The notes beneath the pieces were generated by a model, which was not told where the DNA came from, ran no database searches, and worked only from the letters and a program-made list of their open reading frames with translations. The translations under genes were made by a program, and so were the position numbers. A DNA stretch of 43,883 bases from Pseudozyma flocculosa PF-1 (lineage: Eukaryota > Basidiomycota > Ustilaginomycetes > Ustilaginales > Ustilaginaceae), in assembly GCF_000417875.1 (NCBI RefSeq), contig NW_006920884.1, positions 554,286 through 598,168 of the forward strand, written 5' to 3'. Shown piece after piece: positions 30,860-40,899 of the stretch. Positions within the stretch are counted from its first letter, which is position 1; each line of letters begins with the position of its first letter.

Positions 30860-32706
30860 CTAGACGCCAATCTCGAGGCTCTGGACGAGGTCGGGGAGGT
30901 GCTTGGCGCGTTCCTGCTGCCTCTGGCGGTCGGCCGCCTCGGCCGACATAAAAGTCTCGACCGTGGTGACCATGGTGATGGACGAGTAGGCGCCGCCGTC
31001 GACGTCCTTGTCGACCACGACCGTGGGCACGTCGGTCTGGTACGACGCCGACGAGTCGCGGCGGTACATGGCTGCCTTTGTCGTCGTCGTCGTGCTGGTG
31101 GAGCTCAGGCCGGCGTCGCCCGAGGCCGACAGGTAGTCGTCCTCGATCTGCTCCTCGTACTCGTCATCGTCGCCCTCGTCCTCCTCGTCGTCGTCGTCGT
31201 CGCTCTCAAAGTCGTCGTCCGACGAGGGCAGGCAGTTGGGCGCGTAGACCTTGATCAGCTGGAAGCGCTCATCGCCCGTGAGGGCGTCGACGGCCTCGTC
31301 GACCGTGGGGCCCTGCTCGTGTTCCGCGACCGTGAGGCTGGCCGACGACGGCGCGGTGGCGGTGGCGGTGGCGGTGACGGGGGCGGTGGCGGCAGCGTCG
31401 CCGAAACGGTTGAGGAAGCGGAGAGCCGCGCCGGTCAGGGCGTCGGGGCGGGTGACGCTCAGCAGGAAGGGCGCGTCCTCGATCGTGGCGTGCTCAAACG
31501 ACTTGCAGTTGGGGAAGAGGGCCTTGTAGTCGCCTCCGACGGTGCGGTCGTAGAGCGGGCTGCTGTCGCCCTCGACGACAAAGAGGTGGCACCTGATGGC
31601 GTTGCGCGCCTCGTCGGGCATGCGCGAGCGCAGCCAGTAGAGGTCGAACCACCAGTCGCGCGCGGCCTTGTTGCCGTCCTTGTGCAGGATCAGCCTCTCG
31701 ACCCACGTCTTGTTGAGGTACGAGCTGATGTGGTGCGGGATAGACTCGTCGCCCGCCCAGCGGTAGGTGCAGCCCTGCACCACCTCGCCCGGCATCTTGA
31801 CGGCCTCGGCGGGCGTGCCCGCCAGCTCGCCGTGGTGGACCTCGTACCACGTCTCCTCGATGAGCTCCTTGATGCCCTGGAACGACTCGATCATGAACTC
31901 GCTCTCGAGCTCGAGGATGGGCGAGGTGAACATGACGCTGGTGACCAGGTCCGGGCACTTGGAGGCGATGCGCAGCGCCACCAGGCCGCTCATGCTGCAG
32001 CCGAGCAGGTGCACCTCCTTGCTCCAGGCGGGCGGCGCGTCGAGGTCGCGGCCGGGCACGGCGCGGTTGCAGAGGCGCTGGATAAAGGTGGCAATGTCGG
32101 CGGCCTTGACGTCGAGGTCGTAGCCACGCTGCGCGTCGGGGCGGATCGGGATCTGCGGCGGGCGAACAGGGGCGAAGTCGGGCAGGGGATACGATGGCGT
32201 TGGGAAGGAGGGCGATCAGGGTCCATTCTCGGCGAGCTCAGCACGCAGCCAGCAAGGCAGCCGGCCGTCCAGCGTCGGCTCACATCTTTGGTCAGTCCGT
32301 GACCGCGCGGGTCGATGGCGACCAGGTTGAAGCGGCGCGCCAGTTCCGGGTCGGCCAGCTGGTCAGCGAAGAGATGCGCGCAGCTGAAGCTCTCTGAAGG
32401 CAGGAAGAAGACGATGGGGTAGTTTGGATCGAGCTCGAGCTCCTTGTGGCACGACGCCGCGCCGCCATCGGACTGGACGAGCGAGGCGGCGCGGCTGCGG
32501 GCCTTGCTGCTGCGGCTGCCGACCGAGAGGCGCTTGCGGTGGCGCGACGCGGTGCTGCCAGTGGGGGCCGACTCAAAGTGGGCAGCGTTGGCGGCGGCGT
32601 GGACGAACGTCTGGCAGCTGGGCGTCGAGAGGAGGTAGTGGAAGGTCACCTCGCCGTCTGCAAAGCGCAGCATGGCGGGGTCCTCGGGGAGGGACAGGAA
32701 CGGCAT
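30860..32706 (-). CDS. Divergent alpha/beta hydrolase with acidic C-terminal tail
   Basis: Two exons, 32284-32706 and 30860-32152, give 571 residues. The intron is 131 nt (GTGAGC...GCAG) and the join reads 'DPRGHGLTKDIPIRP'. The fold is recognised from 'YPIVFFLPSESFSCAHLFADQL' (strand and oxyanion loop region) and 'FNLVAIDPRGHGLT'. The nucleophile elbow is 'LLGCSMSGLVA' (Ser about residue 194; the usual GxSxG has become GxSxS). The acid-strand region is 'LFVVEGDSSPLYDR'. Where the catalytic His is expected before 'PFLLSVTRPDAL' the sequence has Asp ('IEDAPFL'), so activity is doubtful. A charged, Asp/Glu-rich tail of about 100 residues follows the domain and is probably disordered. I chose the ATG at 32706; a frame extension upstream has no ATG. 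Substrate unknown. Confidence 0.87.
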
Positions 32707-33177
32707 GGTGGACGAAGGGGGGGCCAAGAGACCGATGCGATGCGTGCGGTAGATCTACGTGGGTTGGGAGCGGGGAGCGGGGAGCGCGTGAGGCTCGCGG
32801 AGACGTGGGCTGAATCGAGCCGGTGTCGCGGTCGAGGTCGAGGTCGAGGTGAGGTCGAGGAGCGGTGGATAAGGGCGATCGACTGCGAAGAGACCAGAGG
32901 ACGACAGGCGGTGAACCTTGCGTCGAGGCGGGGGCGTGGTCGGTCGAGAGGAGGGGACGAGGCGCAATAGATGATGTCCGGGATGAGAGCTCGCGAGCGA
33001 GAGAGGGAGGGAGGAGCGAGATGGCGGTAAGGCCTGCCCGCCGTGGGTATATGTAGGCAAGCAGCGCGAGGCAGGGCGGGGCCGCTGCCTAGGATGGCGA
33101 GGGGGATGCTGGGCGTGGAAGGAGGGGACCCTCGGGCATGTGGCCTTCCAAGCTTGGCAGCTCGGGAAGCCAACAAC

Positions 33178-33229
33178 AGGCGGGCAGGCGGGCAGGCGGG
33201 CAGGCGGGCAGGCGGGCAGGCGGGCAGGC
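33178..33229. repeat. GGCAGGCG octamer array running into a gap
   Basis: At least six octamers truncated by the N-run at 33230. The array probably caused the assembly break. Confidence 0.9.
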
Positions 33230-33615
33230 NNNNNNNNNNNNNNNNNNNNNNNNNNNNNNNNNNNNNNNNNNNNNNNNNNNNNNNNNNNNNNNNNNNNNNN
33301 NNNNNNNNNNNNNNNNNNNNNNNNNNNNNNNNNNNNNNNNNNNNNNNNNNNNNNNNNNNNNNNNNNNNNNNNNNNNNNNNNNNNNNNNNNNNNNNNNNNN
33401 NNNNNNNNNNNNNNNNNNNNNNNNNNNNNNNNNNNNNNNNNNNNNNNNNNNNNNNNNNNNNNNNNNNNNNNNNNNNNNNNNNNNNNNNNNNNNNNNNNNN
33501 NNNNNNNNNNNNNNNNNNNNNNNNNNNNNNNNNNNNNNNNNNNNNNNNNNNNNNNNNNNNNNNNNNNNNNNNNNNNNNNNNNNNNNNNNNNNNNNNNNNN
33601 NNNNNNNNNNNNNNN
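33230..33615. other. Assembly gap (386 N)
   Basis: Unresolved bases. Long frames reported across it are artefacts of the Ns. Confidence 0.99.
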
Positions 33616-35900
33616 TCAAGAGGCTAGGGGCCCGATGGAAGGTGGCGCCCGCCAGGCTGTGCGTGGGCGCGGGCAGCCTGTCAAGAGGGTAGGTAGCCGG
33701 GCAAGGCGGGCAGCCAAGAAGAAACCCAACAGCGGCAGCGGCAGCCCCAGCGCCAGCTACGCAGAGGAGCCCCAGACCGCGGCGCCCCATACGCGGACAG
33801 CCACACGCCCACGCCCGTTCCCAGACAAGGGCAGGCGGGGGCAGGCAGGCAGGCAGGCAGGCAGACAAAAGGCAGGGGCGGCCAGGGGCCAGGCCCAGGG
33901 CATCGCCCACGCCCGAGCGGACGTGCGTGGGTGCCTGACTTTGCTGCACAGGGCGGTACATGACGCCGCGGGTTCCGACCGAACCTCCTCCCTCCTAGCT
34001 GCTGCCAGCCTCGCGCGCGCCCCGCCGAGCGTTGGGCTCAAGGTTGGAGACGAAAAAAAGCAAGCCAGGCCATCGTTTGCGAGAGCCGTACGTAGCTCTG
34101 GCTCTGTCTCGACAAGAGATAGAACGTAACGCTGCGCCCGTTAGCAGGCAGGGAAACGTCGCCAAGTTAAGGTCGAGAGTCAGAGGTTGAGTGGTGGGCC
34201 ATCGTCGCCGCGGGCCGGGGCAAGAGGGGACAGGCTGGCGCTGCTGCTGCTGCTGCTCGCTTAGGGGCGCGGGGGCTGTCTCACACCCCTGCCCCGCCCG
34301 CTCATCACCTCTTCTGCCTCGGCGGTCTTGCAAGTCGTCGTCGTCGTCGTCGTCGTCTTCGCCGTCGTGGGCGTGAGAGCGGTACGGTGCTGGACCCTAG
34401 TTTTTCCTTGGGCCGTTTCGGAACGCTCCGAAGCGTGGGTCCGGCGGCGGCTCGCAGGCAGGCAGGCAGGCAGGCAGCGCAGCAGCTGGCTTGCAGCTTG
34501 CTTCGAGTATGCCGGTGCGGGCCGCATCCAGCACCGGCCGACGCCGAGGATCAAGCAAGCAAGCAAGCAAGCAGCAAGCTGGCTGGCTGGCCAGCCGGTC
34601 GGTCGGATGGTGTCCGCTCCGAACCGTCTGTCGATGTCACGGCGTGCCAAACATCCTCTCACTTGGCGAGGCAGAGGTAGGCAGGCAGGCATCCCAACTC
34701 GCGGCGACGTCGATGGTTCGGCCTGCCTGGCCTGGCCTGTAAGCCCCCCTGAATGGAAACCTTAATCCCCGCCGCCTGTCTTTGCACCTGCCTCTACCTC
34801 GAGAGATGATCCGGGAGCCAGCAAGCGTCAGCACAGCACAGGAGCAAGACAAGCAGGCCTACTACTCGGGATGGAGGAGTCAGGGAGCCGGGCGCGCGAA
34901 TGTGCAGACAAGGCAGGCAGGCAGGCAGTCAGACAGCGCATGCGTGTGGCATGGCATGGTATGCATGCATCGCAGCGTCTCGTGGGGCGTCACCTCCTTT
35001 GAAAAGAGGTCTGGCCCCTCGCCATGGCAGCATCGCATCGCACCGCATCGCATTCGCATCGTCGCTCGCCGGGTCCGACGTTTCCTGCTGGCCCGATCCA
35101 GCCTGGCCTGCTCACACCGGGACGAGTGCCCCTTGACAACCAGCTGGCTACCATGCGTAGCATACCGTACCGGCCGTCGATGTGTGGTTGTCGAAGAAAG
35201 AGGCCGTGGCCATGCTACATACGCACGCTTGCTTTGCTTTGCTTGCTTGTTGGCGCGAGTTTACGGCGGTGTCGATCTCTTCCCGCGCACGCGCACTCGC
35301 GTTGACGTTTATGGGACCGACCGCAGACTGCACCGGCTGTTGTCGTCGTTTGCAGCCGGGACCAGGCAGGAGGCTATAGGTTGGAGATCAATCTGACACG
35401 CACGCACGCACGCACGCACTGCGGCGCAGCGTGCCCAGCCAGCCGCTGGCTGCGTTGGGATCCTAGCTGCTCAAACAAGCAACCCGCTCATGGTCAACGC
35501 AGCCAGAGAGAGTTGGGCGGCCTGGTAAGGCTAGGTTACGCTCTGACTCCCGGCCTGTTCTAGGTCGGGCTTCTAGGCGGTGCGCTGAAAGACATCGTGG
35601 CGTCACGGCAGGCGCGAGGACAGAGTCTAGACCGGCCTCTTAGCTTTTGGGGGCAGGACAGCACGTCGAGAGCCAAAGGGAGAGAGGCAAGCAGGAGCAG
35701 GTTGTGTCGATATCGATCATCGCATCACCGCCTGCAACGCACGGGCGGGGTGGCGACTGGCGAGGCGGTGGTGACGGGCCCCAAACCAGTCGAGACGGAC
35801 GGCCACGGGACGAGGTGGCAGCCTACCTGGGCTGACGGGAGGGCGGCGGCGGCGGCTCCAATGCTACCGATGACCAGGTACAGGCACGCCGGTACAGGGG

Positions 35901-35930
35901 CTGGCCTGGCCTGGCCTGGCCTGGCCTGGC
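35901..35930. repeat. CCTGG pentamer array
   Basis: About six copies of CTGGC/CCTGG. The same pentamer recurs as short runs near 16330, 16480, 18465 and 40200. Confidence 0.85.
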
Positions 35931-36005
35931 AGCAGGCTAGCTAGCGCCGGCAGCACACGTACGTCCGTACATCTTCAGCCACACGGCGTGGCGGGCCTGG
36001 CGGTG

Positions 36006-36036
36006 GCGCGGCGTGGTGTGGCGTGGCGTGGCGTGC
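36006..36036. repeat. GGCGT pentamer array
   Basis: Five to six copies of GGCGT with a GTGT variant. Confidence 0.75.
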
Positions 36037-36786
36037 GCTGACGAGTAGTTAGTGGGAACCAAAGAGGCCCCTGCCTGTCTGCGATCGTCGGTCAGTAGTG
36101 GTGGCGACGAACGTAACCATGGTCCCGACCCTTCCTATCCAGCCTCAGCCTCAGCAGCCTAGGCTAGGCTGCTCGGCGGCGGCACCTTTTGGCAAGCGCA
36201 GATCCACCGCTGCGCAAGCCCCCGAGCATGAATGCATGGAAGCCCAGCCACCGATCCGGCTCTCTGGCCTGCCTGCCTCAGCCAGCCTCCTGATGGGGGA
36301 AAAGTACCCGCTGCAAGCCATGCTTCCTGCCTGGCCGTGGTCTGGTCTGCCTTTGCCTTCGTCTTCGTCTTCGCCCCTTCTCCCGCTCGACCGCTGCCCA
36401 ACAACCATTGCTTTTGCTTGCGGTGCTGACCACGTATCGCAGGCCAAGAGACAGGCAGGCTAGGAATGACGGCAGGGCCTACCTACCTGATGGCTTGCCT
36501 TGTTTTGCGCGCGCCGTTCAAGTGGGGATCCTCGGCCGTCGACGAGGAGGCGAACGAACGTCCATCCATCCTTGCTCCGGCCCCATTCGGGTACACTCGA
36601 GGTCAGGCTGGGCTACGGTAGGCCGGCTAGACCCGCGTGGCACTCTAGCTTAGCTTGCCGCCTGCCTGTGGCCTGCCTGCCGGGTACATACGGCACCCGC
36701 CCGGCCGACGTTGCCGCATCTGCAGACGCCACCTCTTACCCACACCCGCCTGCCTCGATCTTTTGTTCCTCGAGGCCAGGCCCGAA

Positions 36787-36806
36787 CCCCCCCCCCCCCC
36801 CCCCCC
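36787..36806. repeat. C20 homopolymer
   Basis: A run of about twenty C residues in gene-poor block 2. Length is unreliable in assemblies. Confidence 0.8.
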
Positions 36807-37846
36807 ACCTCCCACCGAGACCAGAGGCAGGCGAGTCGTCATCTCGGACGAATGCGCCACCTGTAGTAGGCTGCGTAGACAAAGGCGGTGTTGGAAGAGG
36901 CCCCCCAGAGAGAGAGGGAGGCAGGCAGGGAGAGAGAGGAGATTAAGATTGAATAGAGCGCATGCCGTGGGTGGGGTTGGGGCCTGACCATGGCGCCTTG
37001 CTTCTTTTGTCAAAGGTCGTGGCGCCAGGCAAGCAGGCAGGCTGCTGTATGCTGGGTTGTTCGAATTCGCGCACACGTTCTGTACCTACCTCGGTCGCCT
37101 CTGCCTCTGACTCTTGTACCTAGCCTCTACCTAGGCTCGAGCTGCATCCGTCTGCGATGCGATGCGATGCTAGGCCGCTGCAGCGACATCGACGTGCAGG
37201 CCCTGCGCGGTTGCGCACACGCACCGTAAGTCGAAGCTGAGCCAGCGCGCCGGCCACCACCACCACCGTGCGCGTACGTGTGTTGCCACCCTGTCGATGC
37301 CTTCCACCAACCCAACCTAACCTCACCCAACCCCCACCGGGACCGGGGGACGGAGGCGATCAATGATGAGCGCCTCCCAGCTACGACGTGCGTCGCCACC
37401 AACGAACGCCCCGACGACGACACCTTCTAGGCCAGGGCCCCACTCACCTTGGCTGCGCTGCAGACTGGCTCACCGCCTTGCTGTGCATCGGTACTGTACA
37501 GTAGATGATACCTCGGACAGAGCCTCGTTCCCGCCCGGCCGCAGCCCGTCCCGGTCCAGCAGCTCGGCCGCAGCCCGCGCCACCATCCTGACAGGCCCCG
37601 CCAAGCTTCGCTCGACGACAATGATCAAGAGCCGCACATGCTTGCGCGAGCAGGGGGGGAGACATCCCGACGGACACCAAACGCACACGACCGACGGGCA
37701 AACGGCCGACGAGCTGATCATCGAAGACTGTAGTGTAGTATTCGGCCACGGGCGCGGCGGCAGGGATTGCCGCTGCGACGGCGCCGGCGCCGCGGTGCGG
37801 GTCTGATTCTACGGTACCGTTAGCTGGGGGGGGGACCATTGCGACC

Positions 37847-39628
37847 TCAGGCATCGGGCGAGCGTAGACCGCCAAACCCTGCCCCGCCCATCGCTGGCGC
37901 CGCAGCGGCCGCGGCAAACGGATTCGGCGCAGACCAGGCTCCCTGGCCGGGCGTCGCCGTCGAGTCCATCGGATGTGGCGTGTCGTCCGACATGGCCACC
38001 ACGCCGGCATGGGCATGCAGCGGCGGCGGCGGCGCCATCGACGGCGCGCCGAAGCCGTAGTCGCCGCCGTACGTCTCCTTGGCGTGGCGACCCATGATGC
38101 CGGCCAGCGGCCCGAGCAGGCGGGTGAAGGCGCGCTCCGACATGGTCACGACGCGAAGCTTGTCCGACGTCACCGAAGACGCGCTCGCCACCACCGAGGC
38201 GGCTCGAGGCGCATTGTTGAGCAGCGCCAGCTCTGCGTGTCGTCGAAGGGCCAAAGGAACAGGGACGGAGACGGACGAGGCAAAAGAAAGGTCAGTGATC
38301 GTGCCCGCGAGGCCTTCCGTCAGTCCTCCAGCCAGGCAGGGCCGCCGCGTCTCGCTCGCCCACTCACCTCCAAAGTAGTCGCCCCGGGACAGCTTGCCGA
38401 CCGTCTCCTCCTGGCCGCCGTCCTCTGGGCTCTTGCGCTTGCGCACCTCGGCGTCCCCCTCGACGATGATGAAGAACTCGGAGCCCCGCTCGCCCTGGGT
38501 GATGACGCGCTCGCCGATGGCATAGTCCCTCGGCTCGAGGCTGTCCGAGACCTTGGCGCGCTCGGCGGCGCTGAGGTGCTCAAACAGCGGCACGTCCTTG
38601 AGGAACTTTTCGTAGAGGGCGCGCCTCCTCGAGTTGGTCTCCATCAGGATCGAGCGGAACGTGACGCGGTCCAGGGCCCACAGCGTGCAGGGCGACGTCG
38701 AGAGCACGGTGGCGGCGCGCGGCTGGGCGTAGAGGAGCGCCAGCTCGCCAAACGACGAGCCGGGCCCGTACGACACCTTTTTCTCGCCCAGGGCGGCGAG
38801 CGAGCTGTTGGGGCCCGTGCCGTCGTCGGAGCTCTGGGTCGACTCGGCCGTGGAGCGGATGTAGACGTCGAGGGTGCCGCTCTCGACGACGTAGAAGTAG
38901 TCGCCCTGGGCGCCCTGCTCAATGACGGGCACGTTGGCGTCGACCTTGACCTCCTTCATTGCGAGGAGCACGTCGCGGTACTGGTCCTGCTCGAGGTTGC
39001 GGAAGAGGAGGTTGTCGCCGATGGAGCCGCGGATCCGCTCCATCTGCTCGTCCGACTTTGGGATGACGGTCTTTGGAAGGGCGACGCTGGGGTCGGTGGC
39101 GCCGGCGGCCGAGGGGGCCATGCTCTCGGCAGAGACCGAGGTTCTCCGGCCGAGGTTGAACGTGGCGGGGATGAAGGGCACGTTGAGGTGGCTGTCGGGG
39201 GACTCGGACGGCGCGTGCGACGAGGCTGCCCCCGAGGATGCGGCGGGCGGGAAGTTGGTGGCGGCGGCGGCGAAGGGAGAGGATGCGGTGGCCGAAGGAG
39301 AGGCCGAGGGGGCCCATTGGGACGAGGTGGCGGCGGCGGCGCCGTGCTGGTCCGATGGTGCGGGCTGGGAAAAGGGGTCGGTGCTAAAGAGCGAGGTCCT
39401 CTGGGTGGGCGAGGTGGATCCGGGGGCGATGCTGCGCGGGGGGATGGCGGATGGAGAGCGGAGGGAGAGGGAGTCTGTCGAGGTCTGGGCGAGGAGCTGC
39501 CGCCGCTGGTCCTCGAGCCTGGCGTTGAACCAGTTTGCGCAGAACTGGAGCGGGTCTGCGGGTTTGGCCTTCAAGACATCGCGGTTGAGGTCGTTGATCA
39601 GGTTGGTGTAGGCGGGCGTGGAGAGCAT
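37847..39628 (-). CDS. cAMP-dependent protein kinase regulatory subunit
   Basis: Two exons, 38368-39628 and 37847-38232, give 548 residues. Residues 1-45 ('YTNLINDLNRDVLKAKPADPLQF') fit the dimerisation/docking helices. A Ser/Ala/Pro-rich linker leads to the inhibitor sequence RRTSVS at 161-166, a phosphorylatable type-II site. Cyclic-nucleotide domain A (about 205-330) has the phosphate-binding cassette 'FGELALLYAQPRAATV'. Domain B (about 340-465) has 'FGELALLNNAPRAASV'. A Pro/Ala/Gly-rich tail follows. The protein holds PKA catalytic subunits inactive until cAMP binds. In smut fungi this subunit (ubc1) controls morphogenesis. The 135-nt intron (GTGAGT...GCAG) interrupts domain B's cassette between FG and ELALL, is a multiple of three and is stop-free. 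The start is the ATG giving the docking domain directly; the frame upstream is leader. Confidence 0.95.
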   Translation of the reverse strand: MLSTPAYTNLINDLNRDVLKAKPADPLQFCANWFNARLEDQRRQLLAQTSTDSLSLRSPSAIPPRSIAPGSTSPTQRTSLFSTDPFSQPAPSDQHGAAAATSSQWAPSASPSATASSPFAAAATNFPPAASSGAASSHAPSESPDSHLNVPFIPATFNLGRRTSVSAESMAPSAAGATDPSVALPKTVIPKSDEQMERIRGSIGDNLLFRNLEQDQYRDVLLAMKEVKVDANVPVIEQGAQGDYFYVVESGTLDVYIRSTAESTQSSDDGTGPNSSLAALGEKKVSYGPGSSFGELALLYAQPRAATVLSTSPCTLWALDRVTFRSILMETNSRRRALYEKFLKDVPLFEHLSAAERAKVSDSLEPRDYAIGERVITQGERGSEFFIIVEGDAEVRKRKSPEDGGQEETVGKLSRGDYFGGEWASETRRPCLAGGLTEGLAGTITDLSFASSVSVPVPLALRRHAELALLNNAPRAASVVASASSVTSDKLRVVTMSERAFTRLLGPLAGIMGRHAKETYGGDYGFGAPSMAPPPPLHAHAGVVAMSDDTPHPMDSTATPGQGAWSAPNPFAAAAAAPAMGGAGFGGLRSPDA

Positions 39629-39883
39629 GTCGGGCGGTGCGGGAGCGGAGCGGGGCGGCGCGGCGCGGCGGCTAGCGATTGCGTGTGAGTCGTGGTCTGG
39701 TCGACGTGTGAGGGATGGGATGGGCGGGGCGTGCGCGATTGGCCAAGCGCGCAGAGTGGTGCGGCGGGCAAGGCGACGCGGGGGGGGCAGAGTGTCGGAA
39801 GGCAGTCCCTTGCGGTGCTGGCGATGATCGATGTGACGACGAGCGGAGGAGGAGGAAGAGGAGACGAGGACGGCTGGGTGATG

Positions 39884-39917
39884 GTGGTGGTGGTGGTGGT
39901 GGTGGTGGTGGTGGTGG
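39884..39917. repeat. TGG trinucleotide array (ACC on minus strand)
   Basis: About eleven triplets ahead of the PKA regulatory subunit gene. As transcribed from the minus strand the array is ACC-only. Confidence 0.9.
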
Positions 39918-40112
39918 GTATTGCCGCTGCCGCCGTCGACGAGAGGCGGTTTGGCGGTAGGGCGGCCAGGCCTGGCTGCGGGGCCGGGCGCAGCGGGCAC
40001 CAAAGTGGAGTTTGACAGAGGGCCTGGCCAGCCTGAGCTGCTGGGGCCTCACCCTGTCTGGCGCTGCGAGGGGCGCGCTCAGATGCGGCGTCTGGGCCTG
40101 GCCTGGCTGGCT

Positions 40113-40146
40113 GCTGTGGCTGGCTGGCTGGCTGGCTGGCTGGCTG
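40113..40146. repeat. GGCT tetramer array
   Basis: About eight copies of GGCT within the divergent spacer. Confidence 0.8.
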
Positions 40147-40498
40147 CCCGACCCTGGCCTCGACCCAAATCAGGCGGCCCATGCACGCCGCCCTGCCTGG
40201 CCTGGCCTGGCCTGGCCTGGCCTGCGTCGACCTCGACCATGCTGGATCGACTCCGTGCCCATCTCTGCACTTGCTTCTAACGCCGGCAAGAGAGAGCCGG
40301 CCTGGCCAGGCACCGCCGAACAAGCAAAGGTGGCGAGCAGCGCAGGCTGGGTCATGGCATGGCCTCTTCTCCCGCTCGCAGCCCGCCACAGGGCCGCCGG
40401 CAAAGACGTGCCAAGCCTACCATCAGCCCAGGCCACAGCGAGACGGTGGACGCAGGTGCGGAGCGCTTCGGGTGCATCGAGAATCGGATTTTGGCAGC

Positions 40499-40534
40499 AT
40501 CGAGTCGAGTCGAGTCGAGTCGAGTCGAGTCGAG
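40499..40534. repeat. GAGTC pentamer array
   Basis: About six copies of TCGAG/GAGTC, related in sequence to the CTCGA pentamers at 24917-24933. Confidence 0.85.
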
Positions 40535-40899
40535 CCAGGCCCTGGGCAGGCCGGGCCAGGCAGGGGGCAGCGCACGCACCGCCCCCGCCAGCCAGCCAAG
40601 CCATCCAGCTTGGCGCTAGGCCCCTCGGCGGTGATCGGGCGCGAGCGGGCGGCACGGCGGCTTTGCGCGGGGCCGGGCACGCCAGCCCAGGCGCGAAATT
40701 CGAGGTTTCCAGGCGCCGGCTGGCCATCATCGCTGCCAACTCTCCGAAGTCGCCTGGCCCGCCTCGAAGCTCCATCTCGCGCCTCTGCTCGCACCCTTCC
40801 TACCCCGCATCGTCACCACCTCGTCATCACCTTCGTCGCCACCACCACCACCGCCACCGCCACCACCACCACCACCTCCGCCACCACCGCTCTTTCACC

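Larger units (their letters stand above)
32707..37846. other. Gene-poor, repeat-rich block 2 (contains an assembly gap)
   Basis: About 5.1 kb with no convincing gene, interrupted by 386 Ns. Short arrays include GGCAGGCG (33178-33229, running into the gap), GGCA (33838-33864, 34455-34476, 34909-34930), AAGC (34553-34572), CCTGG (35901-35930), GGCGT (36006-36036) and C20 (36787-36806). The first few hundred bases (32707-33060) include the hydrolase promoter, with GAGGTC repeats near 32835-32855. Composition and repeat words closely resemble block 1. Confidence 0.6.
39629..40899. promoter_or_regulatory. Divergent region PKA regulatory subunit / ATP synthase d
   Basis: 1.27 kb between divergent starts. 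A TGG/ACC array at 39884-39917 forms a C/A-only leader for the minus-strand PKA gene. GGCTG tetramers lie at 40113-40146, CCTGG pentamers at 40196-40222 and GAGTC pentamers at about 40500-40533. A CAC/CCG-rich leader at 40840-40899 precedes ATP7. A CCAAT word lies on the minus strand near 39737-39743. Confidence 0.45.

Noticed and set aside
30794..32302. Long plus-strand open frame of 502 codons
   Set aside because: It is antisense to the alpha/beta hydrolase, which has clear motifs and a normal intron.
33089..34129. Long frames across the 386-N gap
   Set aside because: They are kept open only by the Ns and the GGCAGGCG array.
36787..36806. C20 run as a functional element
   Set aside because: Homopolymers of this kind occur elsewhere (10590-10607) inside an intron and are more likely neutral or of uncertain length.
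37973..39688. Long plus-strand open frame of 571 codons
   Set aside because: It is antisense to the PKA regulatory subunit and has the Val/Gly/Arg-rich composition typical of the complement of GC-rich coding sequence.
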